Shown here: piece by piece, positions 36,144 through 45,743 of the stretch
Layout: every line of letters starts with the position of its first letter
Numbering within the stretch: the first letter of the stretch is position 1
From: Agrobacterium salinitolerans
Lineage (GTDB): Bacteria > Pseudomonadota > Alphaproteobacteria > Rhizobiales > Rhizobiaceae
Assembly: GCF_002008225.1 (NCBI RefSeq)
Contig: NZ_MRDH01000006.1
Span: 1,012,316-1,076,315 of the forward strand
Length of the DNA: 64,000 nt
Direction of reading: 5' to 3'
Made by a program: the position numbers and the translations under genes
Notes under the pieces: model-generated
The model's database searches: none
What the model was told of the DNA's origin: nothing
Seen by the model: the letters and a program-made list of their open reading frames with translations, nothing else

Positions 36144-36716
36144 TCACCGGCGTTTGGTCTTGGCCTTCGCGCCCTGCTCGGCAAATCCGATATAGACGCT
36201 GACAGACCGCGGCGCGCCGCCCGGTCCGTTCGGGATGGCGACGTGGTCGTTGTTGAAGATGAACTGCGTGCCAGCACCGCCTGCGGGGAGATCGATGGCG
36301 AAGTTGGTCGTTTCGCCGAAAATCTCGCCGTCGCCGTCCTTCACCGTCACGCGGATCGGCACGGTCACGCGGCCGGGCTTGCCCATCGGGCCGGGAACGA
36401 GGCGGCCCTGCGCCAAGACGTTCACAGTCAGTGTCGATTCATTGGCGGTGCAGGAGCGTGTCGTGTCTGACAGCGAGACCTGATAGGCGAGTTTCTGCGG
36501 ATCGTCCTTGGCGCCACCGGCGTAAACGCGATGGACGGCATTGGCGTCGAGAACCGTCACCGTCGGGCAGTTTGCCTGCACAACCGGGGTCACGGCATTG
36601 GCCTGCGCGGCTGGAGGATTGACGGCAAGCGAGTCCGACGGGTTGGATGAATTGCATCCTGCAACGACGGCCAGAAGCGACATCGCGGCGGACAAACGCA
36701 AGAAATTCCCTGACAC
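36144..36716 (-). CDS. Lipoprotein, unknown function
   Basis: 190 aa from GTG 36716. A lipoprotein signal ends in VVAGC, so Cys21 is the probable lipid anchor. The mature domain has a beta-rich stretch (LTVNVLAQGRLVPGPMGKPGRVTVPIRVTVKDGDGEIF) and a conserved-looking end ending in KAKTKRR. I do not recognise a named family. It is divergent from thrC across 242 nt without other features. Confidence 0.85.
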   Translation of the reverse strand: MSGNFLRLSAAMSLLAVVAGCNSSNPSDSLAVNPPAAQANAVTPVVQANCPTVTVLDANAVHRVYAGGAKDDPQKLAYQVSLSDTTRSCTANESTLTVNVLAQGRLVPGPMGKPGRVTVPIRVTVKDGDGEIFGETTNFAIDLPAGGAGTQFIFNNDHVAIPNGPGGAPRSVSVYIGFAEQGAKAKTKRR

Positions 36717-36958
36717 TCTTCTAATTCCCTCTCCATTGTCCCGGAACCGAACCGGAGACGCTGTTTATTGACCTTTCACGCAGGTTGGCGATGGTCTATA
36801 GCAGCGACGCCGGAAAAAATCGATTGGCATGTTCGGTTTTGCTTGAATTTTCAAAAAAGCCCTTCATTACCTCGCCAATCGCCTCATTCCGGCGGGATGC
36901 TGCTGATAAAGAGCCGGCAACGGCACGGACAGACCGGTAAACGACAAGGGACTATCTC

Positions 36959-38356
36959 GTGAAATATGTATCGACCAGGGGTGCGGCCCCTTCGCTTGGT
37001 TTCTGCGACGCGCTTCTGGCGGGCCTTGGCCGTGATGGCGGGCTTTACGTGCCGCGCGAATGGCCCTCCATGTCGAAAAAGGAAATCCGCAACCTGCGCG
37101 GAAAATCCTATCAGGACGTCGCCTTCGAGGTTCTCTACCGTTTCACCGGCGGTGAAATTCCGGCCGACAAGTTCAGGGCGATGATCGACGACGCCTATTC
37201 GACGTTCCGCCATCCGGCCGTAGCACCCCTGACGCAGACCGGGCCGAACACCTTCGTGCTGGAGCTTTTCCATGGCACCACGCTCGCCTTCAAGGATGTG
37301 GCGATGCAGCTTCTTGCCCGTCTGATGGATTATACGCTGACGCAGCGCGGCGAACGCGCCACCATTGTCGGCGCCACCTCCGGCGACACGGGCGGTGCGG
37401 CGATCGACGCCTTTGCCGGCCGCGAGCGCACCGATATCTTCATCCTTTTCCCCAATGGCAAGGTTTCGCCGGTACAGCAGCGCCAAATGACGACATCCAC
37501 CGCTTCCAATGTTCACGCAGTGGCGATCAACGGCAATTTCGACGATTGCCAGACGCTGGTCAAAGAGATGTTCAACGACGTGAAGTTCCGCGACGGCGTG
37601 AAGCTTTCCGGCGTCAACTCCATCAACTGGGCGCGCATCATGGCGCAGGTGGTCTATTATTTCACCGCGTCTCTCTCGCTCGGCGGTCCCGACCGGAAGA
37701 TTTCCTTCACGGTTCCAACAGGCAATTTCGGCGATATCTTCGCCGGTTACGTCGCCAAGAAGATGGGTCTGCCGATCGACAAGCTTGTCATCGCCACCAA
37801 TGACAACGATATTCTGGCGCGCACGCTGAAGACCGGCCGTTACGAGATGCGCGGCGTCAAGCCGACCACCTCGCCTTCCATGGACATCCAGATTTCGTCC
37901 AACTTCGAGCGCCTGCTGTTTGAGGCTTATGACCGCGATTCCGCTGCGGTGAAGGCGTCGATGGACGGGCTCAAGCAGTCCGGTGCGTTTGAAATTCCGG
38001 CGAAGGCACTGAAATTCATCAAGAAGGATTTCCGCGCCGGCCGCGCCACCGAAAAGCAGGTGGCGGCGACCATTCGCGACACGCTCGAGAAAACCGGTTA
38101 CCTCATCGATCCGCATACGGCGACAGGCGTTTTCGTGGCTGAGAAACACGAAAAAGCGTCAAGCCCGATGGTGGTTCTGTCTACCGCCCACCCGGCAAAA
38201 TTCCCGGCCGCTGTAAAATCCGCTTGCGCAATCGAGCCTGCGCTTCCAGTATGGCTAGCCGATATTATGAACCGGGAGGAGCGTTTCGACATTCTGGACG
38301 CAGAGCTGAAGGCCGTGGAAACCTTCATCGGCCAACATGCACGCGCCGGCAAATAG
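36959..38356 (+). CDS. thrC: Threonine synthase
   Basis: Converts O-phosphohomoserine to threonine with PLP; 465 aa from GTG 36959, with AAGGGA upstream. Signature blocks are YVSTRGAAPSLGFCDALLAGLG, the PLP-lysine segment LAFKDVAMQLLARLM near residue 113, GATSGDTGGAAIDAF and the long PTGNFGDIFAGYVAKKMG block. This is the longer class of threonine synthase found in rhizobia. It is followed closely by the M16 peptidase gene, a common rhizobial pair. Confidence 0.96.
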   Translation: MKYVSTRGAAPSLGFCDALLAGLGRDGGLYVPREWPSMSKKEIRNLRGKSYQDVAFEVLYRFTGGEIPADKFRAMIDDAYSTFRHPAVAPLTQTGPNTFVLELFHGTTLAFKDVAMQLLARLMDYTLTQRGERATIVGATSGDTGGAAIDAFAGRERTDIFILFPNGKVSPVQQRQMTTSTASNVHAVAINGNFDDCQTLVKEMFNDVKFRDGVKLSGVNSINWARIMAQVVYYFTASLSLGGPDRKISFTVPTGNFGDIFAGYVAKKMGLPIDKLVIATNDNDILARTLKTGRYEMRGVKPTTSPSMDIQISSNFERLLFEAYDRDSAAVKASMDGLKQSGAFEIPAKALKFIKKDFRAGRATEKQVAATIRDTLEKTGYLIDPHTATGVFVAEKHEKASSPMVVLSTAHPAKFPAAVKSACAIEPALPVWLADIMNREERFDILDAELKAVETFIGQHARAGK

Positions 38357-38377
38357 AGACGCGGAAAGACGTTGAGT

Positions 38378-39676
38378 ATGAAAGTTAATGTGACCCGGCT
38401 TTCGTCCGGGTTGACCGTTGTTACGGAAAGAATGCCACATCTCGAAAGCGTTGCTCTTGGGGTGTGGATCAAATCCGGGTCCCGCAACGAGACGACTGCC
38501 GAACACGGCATCGCCCATCTTCTCGAACATATGGCGTTCAAGGGCACGGCGCGCCGCACCGCCCGGCAGATCGCCGAAGAGATCGAAAATGTCGGCGGCG
38601 AAGTCAACGCCGCGACATCGACGGAAACGACCTCCTACTACGCCCGCGTCCTGAAAGACCACGTCCCCCTCGCCGTCGATATCCTTGCCGACATTCTGAC
38701 GGAATCGCTGTTCGACGAAGACGAGCTGGAGCGGGAAAAAAACGTCATTCTGCAGGAAATCGGTGCCGCCACCGATACGCCCGACGACGTGATCTTCGAC
38801 AATTTCTCCGGTATCGCCTATCGCGACCAGACCATCGGCCGCCCGATCCTCGGCACGCCGGACACCGTCCAATCCTTCACCACCGGCCAGATCAGGCACT
38901 ATCTCGCCCGCAACTACACGACGGACCGCATCTTCGTCGTGGCGGCCGGCGCAGTCGATCACGAAAGCTTCGTGAAGCAGGTCGAAGAGCGTTTCGCTTC
39001 GCTGCCGCTCGTGCCAGCGGCAACGCCTGTCATGGAAAAGGCGATCTATACCGGCGGCGAAATCCGCGAGACGCGCGACCTCATGGATGCGCAGGTGCTG
39101 CTCGGTTTCGAAGGCAAGGCCTATCACGCCCGCGATTTCTACTGCTCGCAGATTCTCGCCAATATTCTCGGCGGCGGCATGTCATCACGCCTGTTCCAGG
39201 AAGTGCGTGAATCCCGTGGCCTGTGTTATTCCGTTTACGCCTTCCATTGGGGCTTTTCCGATACCGGTGTCTTCGGCGTTCATGCGGCGACCGGAGGCAA
39301 TGACCTGCCGGAACTGATGCCTGTCATCATCGACGAATTGCGCAAGTCGTCGGAGATCATCCATCAGGACGAAATCAACCGTGCCCGCGCGCAGATTCGG
39401 GCACAGTTGCTGATGGGACAGGAAAGCCCGGCAGCCCGCGCCGGTCAAATTGCCCGGCAGATGATGCTTTATGGCCGCCCCATCCCCAATGAGGAGATGA
39501 TGACGCGGCTTGAGGACATTACCCGTGAACGCCTGACCGATCTTGCAGGACGACTGTTTTTCGAGACAGTACCGACACTCTCCGCCATTGGTCCGCTCGA
39601 ACATCTGCCGCCTCTCTCAGACATGACTGCCGCGCTTTCCGCGCAGCAGCCTGCAAGGATAAAGGCGAACGGATAA
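38378..39676 (+). CDS. M16-family zinc peptidase
   Basis: 432 aa, similar to mitochondrial processing peptidase beta. The zinc motif HLLEHMAFKG (HxxEH) lies near residue 49, with the distal Glu in the EKNVILQEIGAA block near 125. A second, non-catalytic half is included. ATG 38378 has GGAAAG 9 nt upstream; TTG 38372 is also open. It follows thrC by 21 nt. Rhizobial members are often called processing peptidases; a substrate is not known. Confidence 0.93.
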   Translation: MKVNVTRLSSGLTVVTERMPHLESVALGVWIKSGSRNETTAEHGIAHLLEHMAFKGTARRTARQIAEEIENVGGEVNAATSTETTSYYARVLKDHVPLAVDILADILTESLFDEDELEREKNVILQEIGAATDTPDDVIFDNFSGIAYRDQTIGRPILGTPDTVQSFTTGQIRHYLARNYTTDRIFVVAAGAVDHESFVKQVEERFASLPLVPAATPVMEKAIYTGGEIRETRDLMDAQVLLGFEGKAYHARDFYCSQILANILGGGMSSRLFQEVRESRGLCYSVYAFHWGFSDTGVFGVHAATGGNDLPELMPVIIDELRKSSEIIHQDEINRARAQIRAQLLMGQESPAARAGQIARQMMLYGRPIPNEEMMTRLEDITRERLTDLAGRLFFETVPTLSAIGPLEHLPPLSDMTAALSAQQPARIKANG

Positions 39677-39720
39677 ACCACTATGAGAGCGGGACTTAAA
39701 GGCGGAGACCGCTCACATCA

Positions 39721-39747
39721 TTCGCCACCCCGCCCGCGGGTGGCGAA
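39721..39747. other. Hairpin between M16 and GNAT genes
   Basis: TTCGCCACCC (39721-39730) pairs exactly with GGGTGGCGAA (39738-39747) around a 7-nt loop. No T-run follows, so it is probably not a terminator. The GNAT gene starts 22 nt later. Confidence 0.5.
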
Positions 39748-39769
39748 ATCTGCCGAACAGGGATCGTGA

Positions 39770-40369
39770 ATGCTGCGTTTTCTTTCCCGACATAGCGACA
39801 CGCCCGAACTGCGCAGCGCCAATCACCTTCTCAGACTGCCCCGTTATGGCGATTTCAAGCAGTGGCATGTGCTGCGCTCGGAAAGCCGCCACTTTCTGCA
39901 GCCATGGGAGCCGACCTGGCGGCCGGACGAGCTGACGGAAAGCGCTTTCCGAACGCGCGTGGTGCGCAACGGCCAGGAATTTTCCTCCGGCACCGCCGTT
40001 TCCTTTTTGCTGTTCGAGAAAGAGACGCTGCTGGTCGGCGGCATCACCATCGGTTACATCCGCCGGGGTGCGGCGCAAAGCTGCATGATCGGATATTGGA
40101 TCGGCGAGCGGCACGCCGCCCAAGGCCATATGTCTGCCGCATTAAAATTGGTAATACCATACATCTTCAACGGACTTCAGTTGCACCGTATCGAGGCAGC
40201 CTGTATTCCGGAAAACTTCAAAAGCATCCGGCTTCTCGAAAATGCCGGGTTCCAGCGGGAAGGTCTCTTGCGGGAATATCTGAAAATCAATGGCCAATGG
40301 CGGGATCATATGATGTTTTCCCTTCTTGCCGACAAGCAAAGCTCCGGCGGAACGAAGTACGATACATGA
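39770..40369 (+). CDS. GNAT N-acetyltransferase (RimJ-like)
   Basis: 199 aa. The acetyl-CoA fold is visible from VGGITIGYIRRGAAQSCMIGYWIGERHAAQGHMSAAL (about residues 88-126) to IEAACIPENFKSIRLLENAGFQREGLLREYLKINGQWRDHMMFSLL. This order matches the RimJ/RimL group that acetylates ribosomal-protein N-termini. AGGGATC lies before the ATG. Its stop overlaps the start of the next gene (ATGA), so both are co-translated. Confidence 0.92.
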   Translation: MLRFLSRHSDTPELRSANHLLRLPRYGDFKQWHVLRSESRHFLQPWEPTWRPDELTESAFRTRVVRNGQEFSSGTAVSFLLFEKETLLVGGITIGYIRRGAAQSCMIGYWIGERHAAQGHMSAALKLVIPYIFNGLQLHRIEAACIPENFKSIRLLENAGFQREGLLREYLKINGQWRDHMMFSLLADKQSSGGTKYDT

Positions 40370-43281
40370 CCTACAATCACACTGCGCCTCGCCTTGCGAA
40401 ACGTCTGGCGGCACTCGTGCTGGCTGCGCCGATTTTCCTGCTTTTCCTGCTTTTCTCCTCCTATTCCTACGCCTTCGAACCGGTGAAGATTTCCCGTGAC
40501 GACACGGCGCTCGATCTCACCGCGACGACCGATATCTATGCCAATCAGGGCGAAGCCTTTCAGGTCTCGACCGCACCCGGCCCTGACGGTATCCGCCGCC
40601 GTATCGAAGTGCGCGCCAGTTCCGAAGACCATCAGGGTGACTGGGCGGTCTTTGCGCTTGCCAATGTCTCCGAAGAGCAGCTGGAGCGCGTGATCGTCGC
40701 GCCGCATTTCCGCCTTGTCAATTCCAAGCTGTTCTGGCCCGATCTCGGCTCGCAGCGCATCATCGCGATCACGCCGAGCGAGGGTTTTGCGCTCGACCGG
40801 CAGCCCAGCCCGGATGCTGACGTCTTCCGCATCACGCTCAATCCCGGCTCCGTCATCACCTTCGTGGCCGAGCTTTCGACGCCGCAGTTGCCGCAGATTT
40901 ATCTTTGGGAACCGGAAGCCTACAAGGACACGATCAACGCGTTTACGCTCTATCGCGGCATCGTGCTCGGCATCGCCGGCCTGCTGGCCGTGCTGCTCAC
41001 CATCCTGTTCGTGGTCAAGGGAACTTCGGTCCTGCCAGCCTCGGCTGCGCTCGCCTGGGCGGTGCTCGCCTATATCTGCGTCGATTTCGGCTTCCTTGAA
41101 AAGCTCATCACCGTCACCTCAAGCGATCAGCGAATATGGAGGGCGGGCGCCGAAGTAGCGCTCGCATCCAGCTTCGTCGTCTTCCTCTTTACCTACCTCA
41201 ACCTCAACCGATGGCACGCGCATCTGGGTTATGCGACCTTTGCCTGGGTGGTGGGACTGGCGCTGCTGTTCGGCGTGGCGATCTATGATCCTTCGGTTGC
41301 GTCGGGTATTGCGCGCGTTTCCTTCGCGCTGACGGCAACTGCGGGCATTGCGCTCATCATCTATCTCGGTTTCAACAAATACGACCGGGCAATCCTGCTC
41401 GTCCCATCCTGGGCGTTGATCCTCGTCTGGCTGTTCGGCAGTTGGTTGACCGTCACCGGGCAGCTCGACAATGACATCGTCCAGCCTGCCCTTGGCGGCG
41501 GGCTGGTACTGATCGTGCTTCTCATCGGCTTCACCGTCATTCAGCATGCTTTTGCAGGCAGCGCCTATCAGCAGGGGCTGTTCTCCGATCTCGAACGCCA
41601 GTCACTGGCGCTGACGGGCAGCGGCGACACGGTCTGGGACTGGGATGTGACGCGCGACCGCATCGTCACCACACCTGACATTTCCAACCGGCTTGGGCTG
41701 GAGCCGGGCACCATGCACGGTGCCGCGCGCAACTGGCTGCCGCGTCTGCACCCTGATGACCGCGACCGGTTCAAGGCGACGCTCGACGTGCTGCTCGACC
41801 ATCGCAAGGGCCGTCTGAACCACGAATTCCGCATTCGCGCCGAAGACGGGCATTTCCACTGGCTGCAAATCCGCGCCCGTCCGGTTCTTGGCTCCAACGG
41901 CGAGATCATCCGCTGCGTCGGCACCATCACCGATATCACCGAACAGAAAAATTCGGTGGAACGGCTGTTGCAGGATGCGATGAACGACAATCTGACCGGG
42001 CTTCCGAACCGGCAGGTCTTCCTCGACCGGCTGCAATCTATCCTCAACCTCTCCCCCGACAGCGAGGGTGTGCGCCCGACCGTGATGGCGATCGATATCG
42101 ACCGCTACAAGCTGGTGAATGACACGCTCGGCATTGCCGCTGGCGACAATATTCTGATTGCGTTGACCCGCCGCCTGCGCCGCCTGCTCAAACCGCAGGA
42201 TACGCTGGCGCGTCTCGGCGGCGATGAATTCGGCCTGATCCTGACCTCGGAGCGTGATCCGCAGCGTGTCGCGGATTTTGCCGATGCGGTGAACAAGGCG
42301 ATCATGGTGCCGATCAACTTCGCCAATCGCGAAATCATCCTCACCGCCTCCATCGGTCTCGTCTCGTGGATCGACCAGCAGGAAAGTGCGGCCGGATTGC
42401 TCAGCGATGCGGAACTCGCCATGTATCGCGCCAAGCGCGCCGGCGGCAACCGCGTCGAGCCGTTCCGCCCCGCCTTCCGCACGTCCGGCACCGACCGGTT
42501 GCAGATGGAAAGCGACCTGCGCCGGGCTATCGAGCGCAAGGAGCTGTCGCTCGCCTATCAGCCGATCGTCAAGCTTGACGATGGCGAACTGGCCGGTTTC
42601 GAGGCATTGATGCGTTGGGAGCATCCCAAGCGCGGCAATATTCCGCCGAGCGAGTTCATTCCGATTGCCGAGGCGTCCGGACTGATCGAGCCGCTCGGCA
42701 TGTTTGCGCTGGAGCGCGCCGCGACCGACCTGATGGACTGGCAGCACGCCATCGACAAGATGCCGATCTTCATTTCCGTCAATATTTCCAGCGCGCAGCT
42801 GCTGAACAATGAATTGTACAATGACGTGCGCGGCATGCTGACCCGCACCCGTTGTAATCCGCAGCAGCTGAAGCTGGAACTGACGGAATCCGTCGTGATG
42901 GAAAACCCGGAGCAGGCGCGGTTGGTGCTCTCCAAGCTCAAGGAAACGGGCATCAGCCTCGCCATGGACGATTTCGGCACCGGCTATTCGTCGCTCGCCT
43001 ATCTCACCCGCTTCCCCTTCGACACGATCAAGCTCGACAAGGCGTTGGTCGCCAATACCAGCGACAAGCGCAACGTTCTCTTGCGCTCCGTCATCGCCAT
43101 GGCGCGGGCGCTCGACATGCAGGTCGTGGCGGAAGGCATCGAAACACCTGAAGATGCGGCCGAACTGGCACGCATGAACTGCCATTTCGGCCAGAGCTTC
43201 CTGTTCGGCACGCCTGTCTCCGGCGACGCGGCGCTGAAGCTTCTGCGCGAGCGGTTCCAGCCGACGAAGCGGGCTTCCTGA
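40366..43281 (+). CDS. Membrane PAS-GGDEF-EAL cyclic-di-GMP enzyme
   Basis: 971 aa. The N-terminus has a signal-like segment (about residues 13-35), then a presumed periplasmic domain to about 190 and about seven transmembrane segments to about 395. The periplasmic part resembles 7TMR-DISMED2 proteins (inference). A PAS domain lies at 410-525. The GGDEF motif RLGGDEFGLIL is near residue 617, the EAL motif near 745, DDFGTGYSS near 867 and VAEGIET close to the end. Both catalytic cores look intact, so it may make or degrade cyclic-di-GMP. It overlaps the GNAT gene by four bases. Confidence 0.92.
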   Translation: MTYNHTAPRLAKRLAALVLAAPIFLLFLLFSSYSYAFEPVKISRDDTALDLTATTDIYANQGEAFQVSTAPGPDGIRRRIEVRASSEDHQGDWAVFALANVSEEQLERVIVAPHFRLVNSKLFWPDLGSQRIIAITPSEGFALDRQPSPDADVFRITLNPGSVITFVAELSTPQLPQIYLWEPEAYKDTINAFTLYRGIVLGIAGLLAVLLTILFVVKGTSVLPASAALAWAVLAYICVDFGFLEKLITVTSSDQRIWRAGAEVALASSFVVFLFTYLNLNRWHAHLGYATFAWVVGLALLFGVAIYDPSVASGIARVSFALTATAGIALIIYLGFNKYDRAILLVPSWALILVWLFGSWLTVTGQLDNDIVQPALGGGLVLIVLLIGFTVIQHAFAGSAYQQGLFSDLERQSLALTGSGDTVWDWDVTRDRIVTTPDISNRLGLEPGTMHGAARNWLPRLHPDDRDRFKATLDVLLDHRKGRLNHEFRIRAEDGHFHWLQIRARPVLGSNGEIIRCVGTITDITEQKNSVERLLQDAMNDNLTGLPNRQVFLDRLQSILNLSPDSEGVRPTVMAIDIDRYKLVNDTLGIAAGDNILIALTRRLRRLLKPQDTLARLGGDEFGLILTSERDPQRVADFADAVNKAIMVPINFANREIILTASIGLVSWIDQQESAAGLLSDAELAMYRAKRAGGNRVEPFRPAFRTSGTDRLQMESDLRRAIERKELSLAYQPIVKLDDGELAGFEALMRWEHPKRGNIPPSEFIPIAEASGLIEPLGMFALERAATDLMDWQHAIDKMPIFISVNISSAQLLNNELYNDVRGMLTRTRCNPQQLKLELTESVVMENPEQARLVLSKLKETGISLAMDDFGTGYSSLAYLTRFPFDTIKLDKALVANTSDKRNVLLRSVIAMARALDMQVVAEGIETPEDAAELARMNCHFGQSFLFGTPVSGDAALKLLRERFQPTKRAS

Positions 43282-43327
43282 GCGAAGGGGGGGCGGTGAT
43301 GTGTCTACCCTGGACGAGTGCGACGTC

Positions 43328-43350
43328 ATCCTCGGGCTCGTCCCGAGGAT
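43328..43350. repeat. REP-like hairpin (half element)
   Basis: ATCCTCGGG-CTCGT-CCCGAGGAT, preceded by GACGTC. It is the same family as the repeat at 35977, with a different loop. It lies between the convergent cyclic-di-GMP gene and the DUF2248 gene. Confidence 0.8.
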
Positions 43351-43426
43351 CTAATCACGCATCCTAAAATGACCATTGGAGAGATTATTCCTTCTCTTCA
43401 AAAGTCTTGGATCTCACGCCAAACGG

Positions 43427-44521
43427 TCACTGACCCATCGCCATCTGCGGCGCATCAACCGCCACGTTCCCGTGCAGCAGGTCATGAACGAACTCCATCT
43501 TCGCCACCACAGGCGGTGTCAGCACGAAGGGATAGAGGTCCGCCTCCCCCATGCTGCGCTGGATGGAATTGATGGCAACGCTGAGCGGTATCCAGGCCTT
43601 GACTAGCTGCGTGGCACTGCGGGCATTGTAGGGATCGAAGGTGACCTCCGCCGCCATTTCCTCGTGTCCGTCGGGGTCTATCGCCACACCGAAAGCGCGT
43701 GCGGTCTCCAGCGCATCGACGATATGCAGATAATGGGCGAAACATTCGGCGAAATCTTCCCACGGATGGACCGAGGCATAGGAGCTGATGAAATTCTCCT
43801 GCCAGTCGGGACGCGGTCCCTGTTCGTAATTGCGTTGCAAGGCGGCGGCGTAATCCTCGCGGTCGTCGCCGAAGACGGCGCGGCAGGCCTCCAGGCGGTT
43901 CTCATCCCGCACCAGCTTGTTCCAGATGAAGTGACCGACCTCGTGACGGAAATGGCCGAGCATGGTGCGATAGGGCTCATTCATATTGGCGCGCACCTGT
44001 TCGCGCGTCGCATCATCCGCTTCTGCGGCGCGGATGGCGATCAGGCCTTCGTCGTGACCGGTCATGGCGGGAATGATGGAGCCATCGGGCGCCACCTCAT
44101 CCACCAGAAAGTCGAAAACGAGACCGCCGGCGGGATCAGCATCGCGGTTGGGATGTGGCAGGCCAAGTTTCAGGATCGAATAAAACAGATGCCGCTGGGC
44201 CTGGCTGAGACCGCGCCACTGCTCGACCCCCTCTTCCGTGGCAATGTCTGGCACCAGGCGATTATGGCTACAGGCCGGGCAAAAGGCGCTGGCGCTTTCC
44301 GCCGGCACCGACCAGTTGCAAATATCGTTCACCTCATTGGCGCAGAAGCGCACCAGCTTTTGTGGCTCCGCAATGATCTGCCAGTTCGGTTCACCCGCAG
44401 GTGCGAGCGCCTCCATGGACAGCCGTTCCGGCACGAAGGCCAGACGATGGCCGCAGGCGACACAGAAGCGATTGTCGAAATGAACAGGCTGGCCGCAGGA
44501 CGCGCAGGAGAAAAGCTTCAC
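43427..44521 (-). CDS. DUF2248 putative zinc-dependent peptidase
   Basis: 364 aa. An N-terminal zinc ribbon (CASCGQPVHFDNRFCVACGH) and a second Cys-rich part (FCANEVNDICNW, FCPACSHNR) lead into a domain with HFRHEVGHFIWNKLV, an HExxH-like motif (HEVGH) near residue 195, then EDFAECFAHYLHIVDAL. It is therefore a probable metallopeptidase of unknown role. GTG 44521 is preferred because AAGG lies at proper spacing; GTG 44530 is also open. Confidence 0.87.
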   Translation of the reverse strand: MKLFSCASCGQPVHFDNRFCVACGHRLAFVPERLSMEALAPAGEPNWQIIAEPQKLVRFCANEVNDICNWSVPAESASAFCPACSHNRLVPDIATEEGVEQWRGLSQAQRHLFYSILKLGLPHPNRDADPAGGLVFDFLVDEVAPDGSIIPAMTGHDEGLIAIRAAEADDATREQVRANMNEPYRTMLGHFRHEVGHFIWNKLVRDENRLEACRAVFGDDREDYAAALQRNYEQGPRPDWQENFISSYASVHPWEDFAECFAHYLHIVDALETARAFGVAIDPDGHEEMAAEVTFDPYNARSATQLVKAWIPLSVAINSIQRSMGEADLYPFVLTPPVVAKMEFVHDLLHGNVAVDAPQMAMGQ

Positions 44522-44608
44522 GGATGACACCCTTGCTATGGTCGGAGGAGGAAGGCAGACATAAATACCGGCGTGACGAACGAGTCAGCCTTGGCCCACG
44601 CACGACAA

Positions 44609-44636
44609 GAGCGCATGTGCGATAACACATGCGCTC
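44609..44636. other. Perfect hairpin between DUF2248 and csbD-like genes
   Basis: GAGCGCATGTG (44609-44619) and CACATGCGCTC (44626-44636) form an 11-bp stem with a 6-nt loop. It lies 43 nt beyond the csbD-like stop on the minus strand. No U-run follows, so its role as terminator is uncertain. Confidence 0.6.
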
Positions 44637-44678
44637 CACGCGCCCTATTGTGGGAGGGGCGCATCATTTCATGCAATA

Positions 44679-44870
44679 TTACATGCGGTCGACAGCGCCC
44701 TTGACAGCGTCTTTCGCCTTGCCAACGGAGGACTGAACCTTGCCCTTGGTTTCCTGAGCGGCACCCTTGGCGCGCAATTCATCATTGCCCGTGGCTTCGC
44801 CGACGTTCTTCTTCACCTTGCCAGCAACTTCATTGGCTTTACCGGCGATCTTGTCAGATGTGCTACCCAT
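44679..44870 (-). CDS. CsbD-family stress protein
   Basis: 63 aa, all of it CsbD-like: [28 protein letters not shown] and the repeated KG[22 protein letters not shown] lysine/alanine-rich pattern. CsbD proteins are small, hydrophilic and often induced by general stress; the mode of action is unknown. GGGAGAA lies before the ATG. A perfect hairpin sits 18-40 nt upstream of the start codon and may control translation or transcription. Confidence 0.93.
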   Translation of the reverse strand: MGSTSDKIAGKANEVAGKVKKNVGEATGNDELRAKGAAQETKGKVQSSVGKAKDAVKGAVDRM

Positions 44871-44887
44871 ATTACTTCTCCCTAGTT

Positions 44888-44910
44888 AAGCCGTACTTTC
44901 TGTACGGCTT
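44888..44910. promoter_or_regulatory. Palindrome before the csbD-like gene
   Basis: AAGCCGTAC (44888-44896) and GTACGGCTT (44902-44910) form a perfect 9-bp inverted repeat around TTTCT, just upstream of the ribosome site of the csbD-like gene. On the plus strand TTTT follows, so it could also terminate a plus-strand transcript, but no such gene is visible. Confidence 0.5.
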
Positions 44911-44976
44911 TTCGGGTGAGTAACGTTGGGGATCAGGATTTGGTTCCAGTAAAAAACTATCGAGAACAAAGTGGGC

Positions 44977-45612
44977 TCAGGCGTGCCCGGCATCCGTGGA
45001 AAGCATACGGGGATCAACACCCATCAGGGCCAGCGCCCGCTCGTATTTATCGTCCAGGCCACGGTCGAAGATCAGCTCTTCCGCAGCGGGGCAATTCAGC
45101 CAGCCATTATTGGCGATCTCGTTTTCCAGCTGGCCCGGCCCCCAGCCGGCATAACCGAGCATCATGGTCGCCTTTTGCGGGCCGCGGCCGTTGGAGATGG
45201 CACGGACGATATCGAGCGTCGCCGTCAGCGAAATATCATCGCTGACCGGAATAGACGATTCGCTTAAGTAATCGTCCGAATGCAGCACGAAACCCCGACC
45301 GGATTCGACCGGGCCGCCGCACTGGATCGGAAATTCGCGGGTGCGGTTGGGCAGCATGATGGCATCGTTGCTGTCAACCAGCTTCAGATGCAGCAGGATA
45401 TCCGTGAAGGTGATCTGCTGCGGGCGATTGATGATGAAACCCATGGCGCCGGCATCCGAATGGGCGCAGATATAGATCACCGAACGGGCAAAATTGCCGT
45501 CCTCCAGTCCCGGCATCGCCATGAGGAACTGACCATCGAGAAAGCCACGTTCGCGTTTGTCCATCAGGGTAGAAAAGCTCACAGGTGCCTCCAGCAGACC
45601 GCATTTCGTCAT
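44977..45612 (-). CDS. YqgE/AlgH family (UPF0301) protein
   Basis: 211 aa from ATG 45612. It carries [41 protein letters not shown], the diagnostic start of UPF0301, and later [14 protein letters not shown] and [20 protein letters not shown]. The biochemical role of the family is unsettled. Other starts at 45660 and 45564 are possible and no option has a clear ribosome site. It is divergent from the DsbD-N gene across 131 nt. Confidence 0.9.
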   Translation of the reverse strand: MTKCGLLEAPVSFSTLMDKRERGFLDGQFLMAMPGLEDGNFARSVIYICAHSDAGAMGFIINRPQQITFTDILLHLKLVDSNDAIMLPNRTREFPIQCGGPVESGRGFVLHSDDYLSESSIPVSDDISLTATLDIVRAISNGRGPQKATMMLGYAGWGPGQLENEIANNGWLNCPAAEELIFDRGLDDKYERALALMGVDPRMLSTDAGHA

Positions 45613-45743
45613 TGAACGAAAAACGGTATTCGCACTTCGACAAGGGATAGGATGCGACATAGTATCCGATCAATCAACCGAAAATGATGAACCGCACGAA
45701 TTCGTAACTGGTCCGGAGTGCCATGTTGGGTTAGACGGGAAGC

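Noticed and set aside
41602-43329. Minus-strand frame of 575 codons opposite the GGDEF-EAL gene
   Set aside because: It is the reverse shadow of a gene with intact GGDEF and EAL signatures; no domain is recognised in it.
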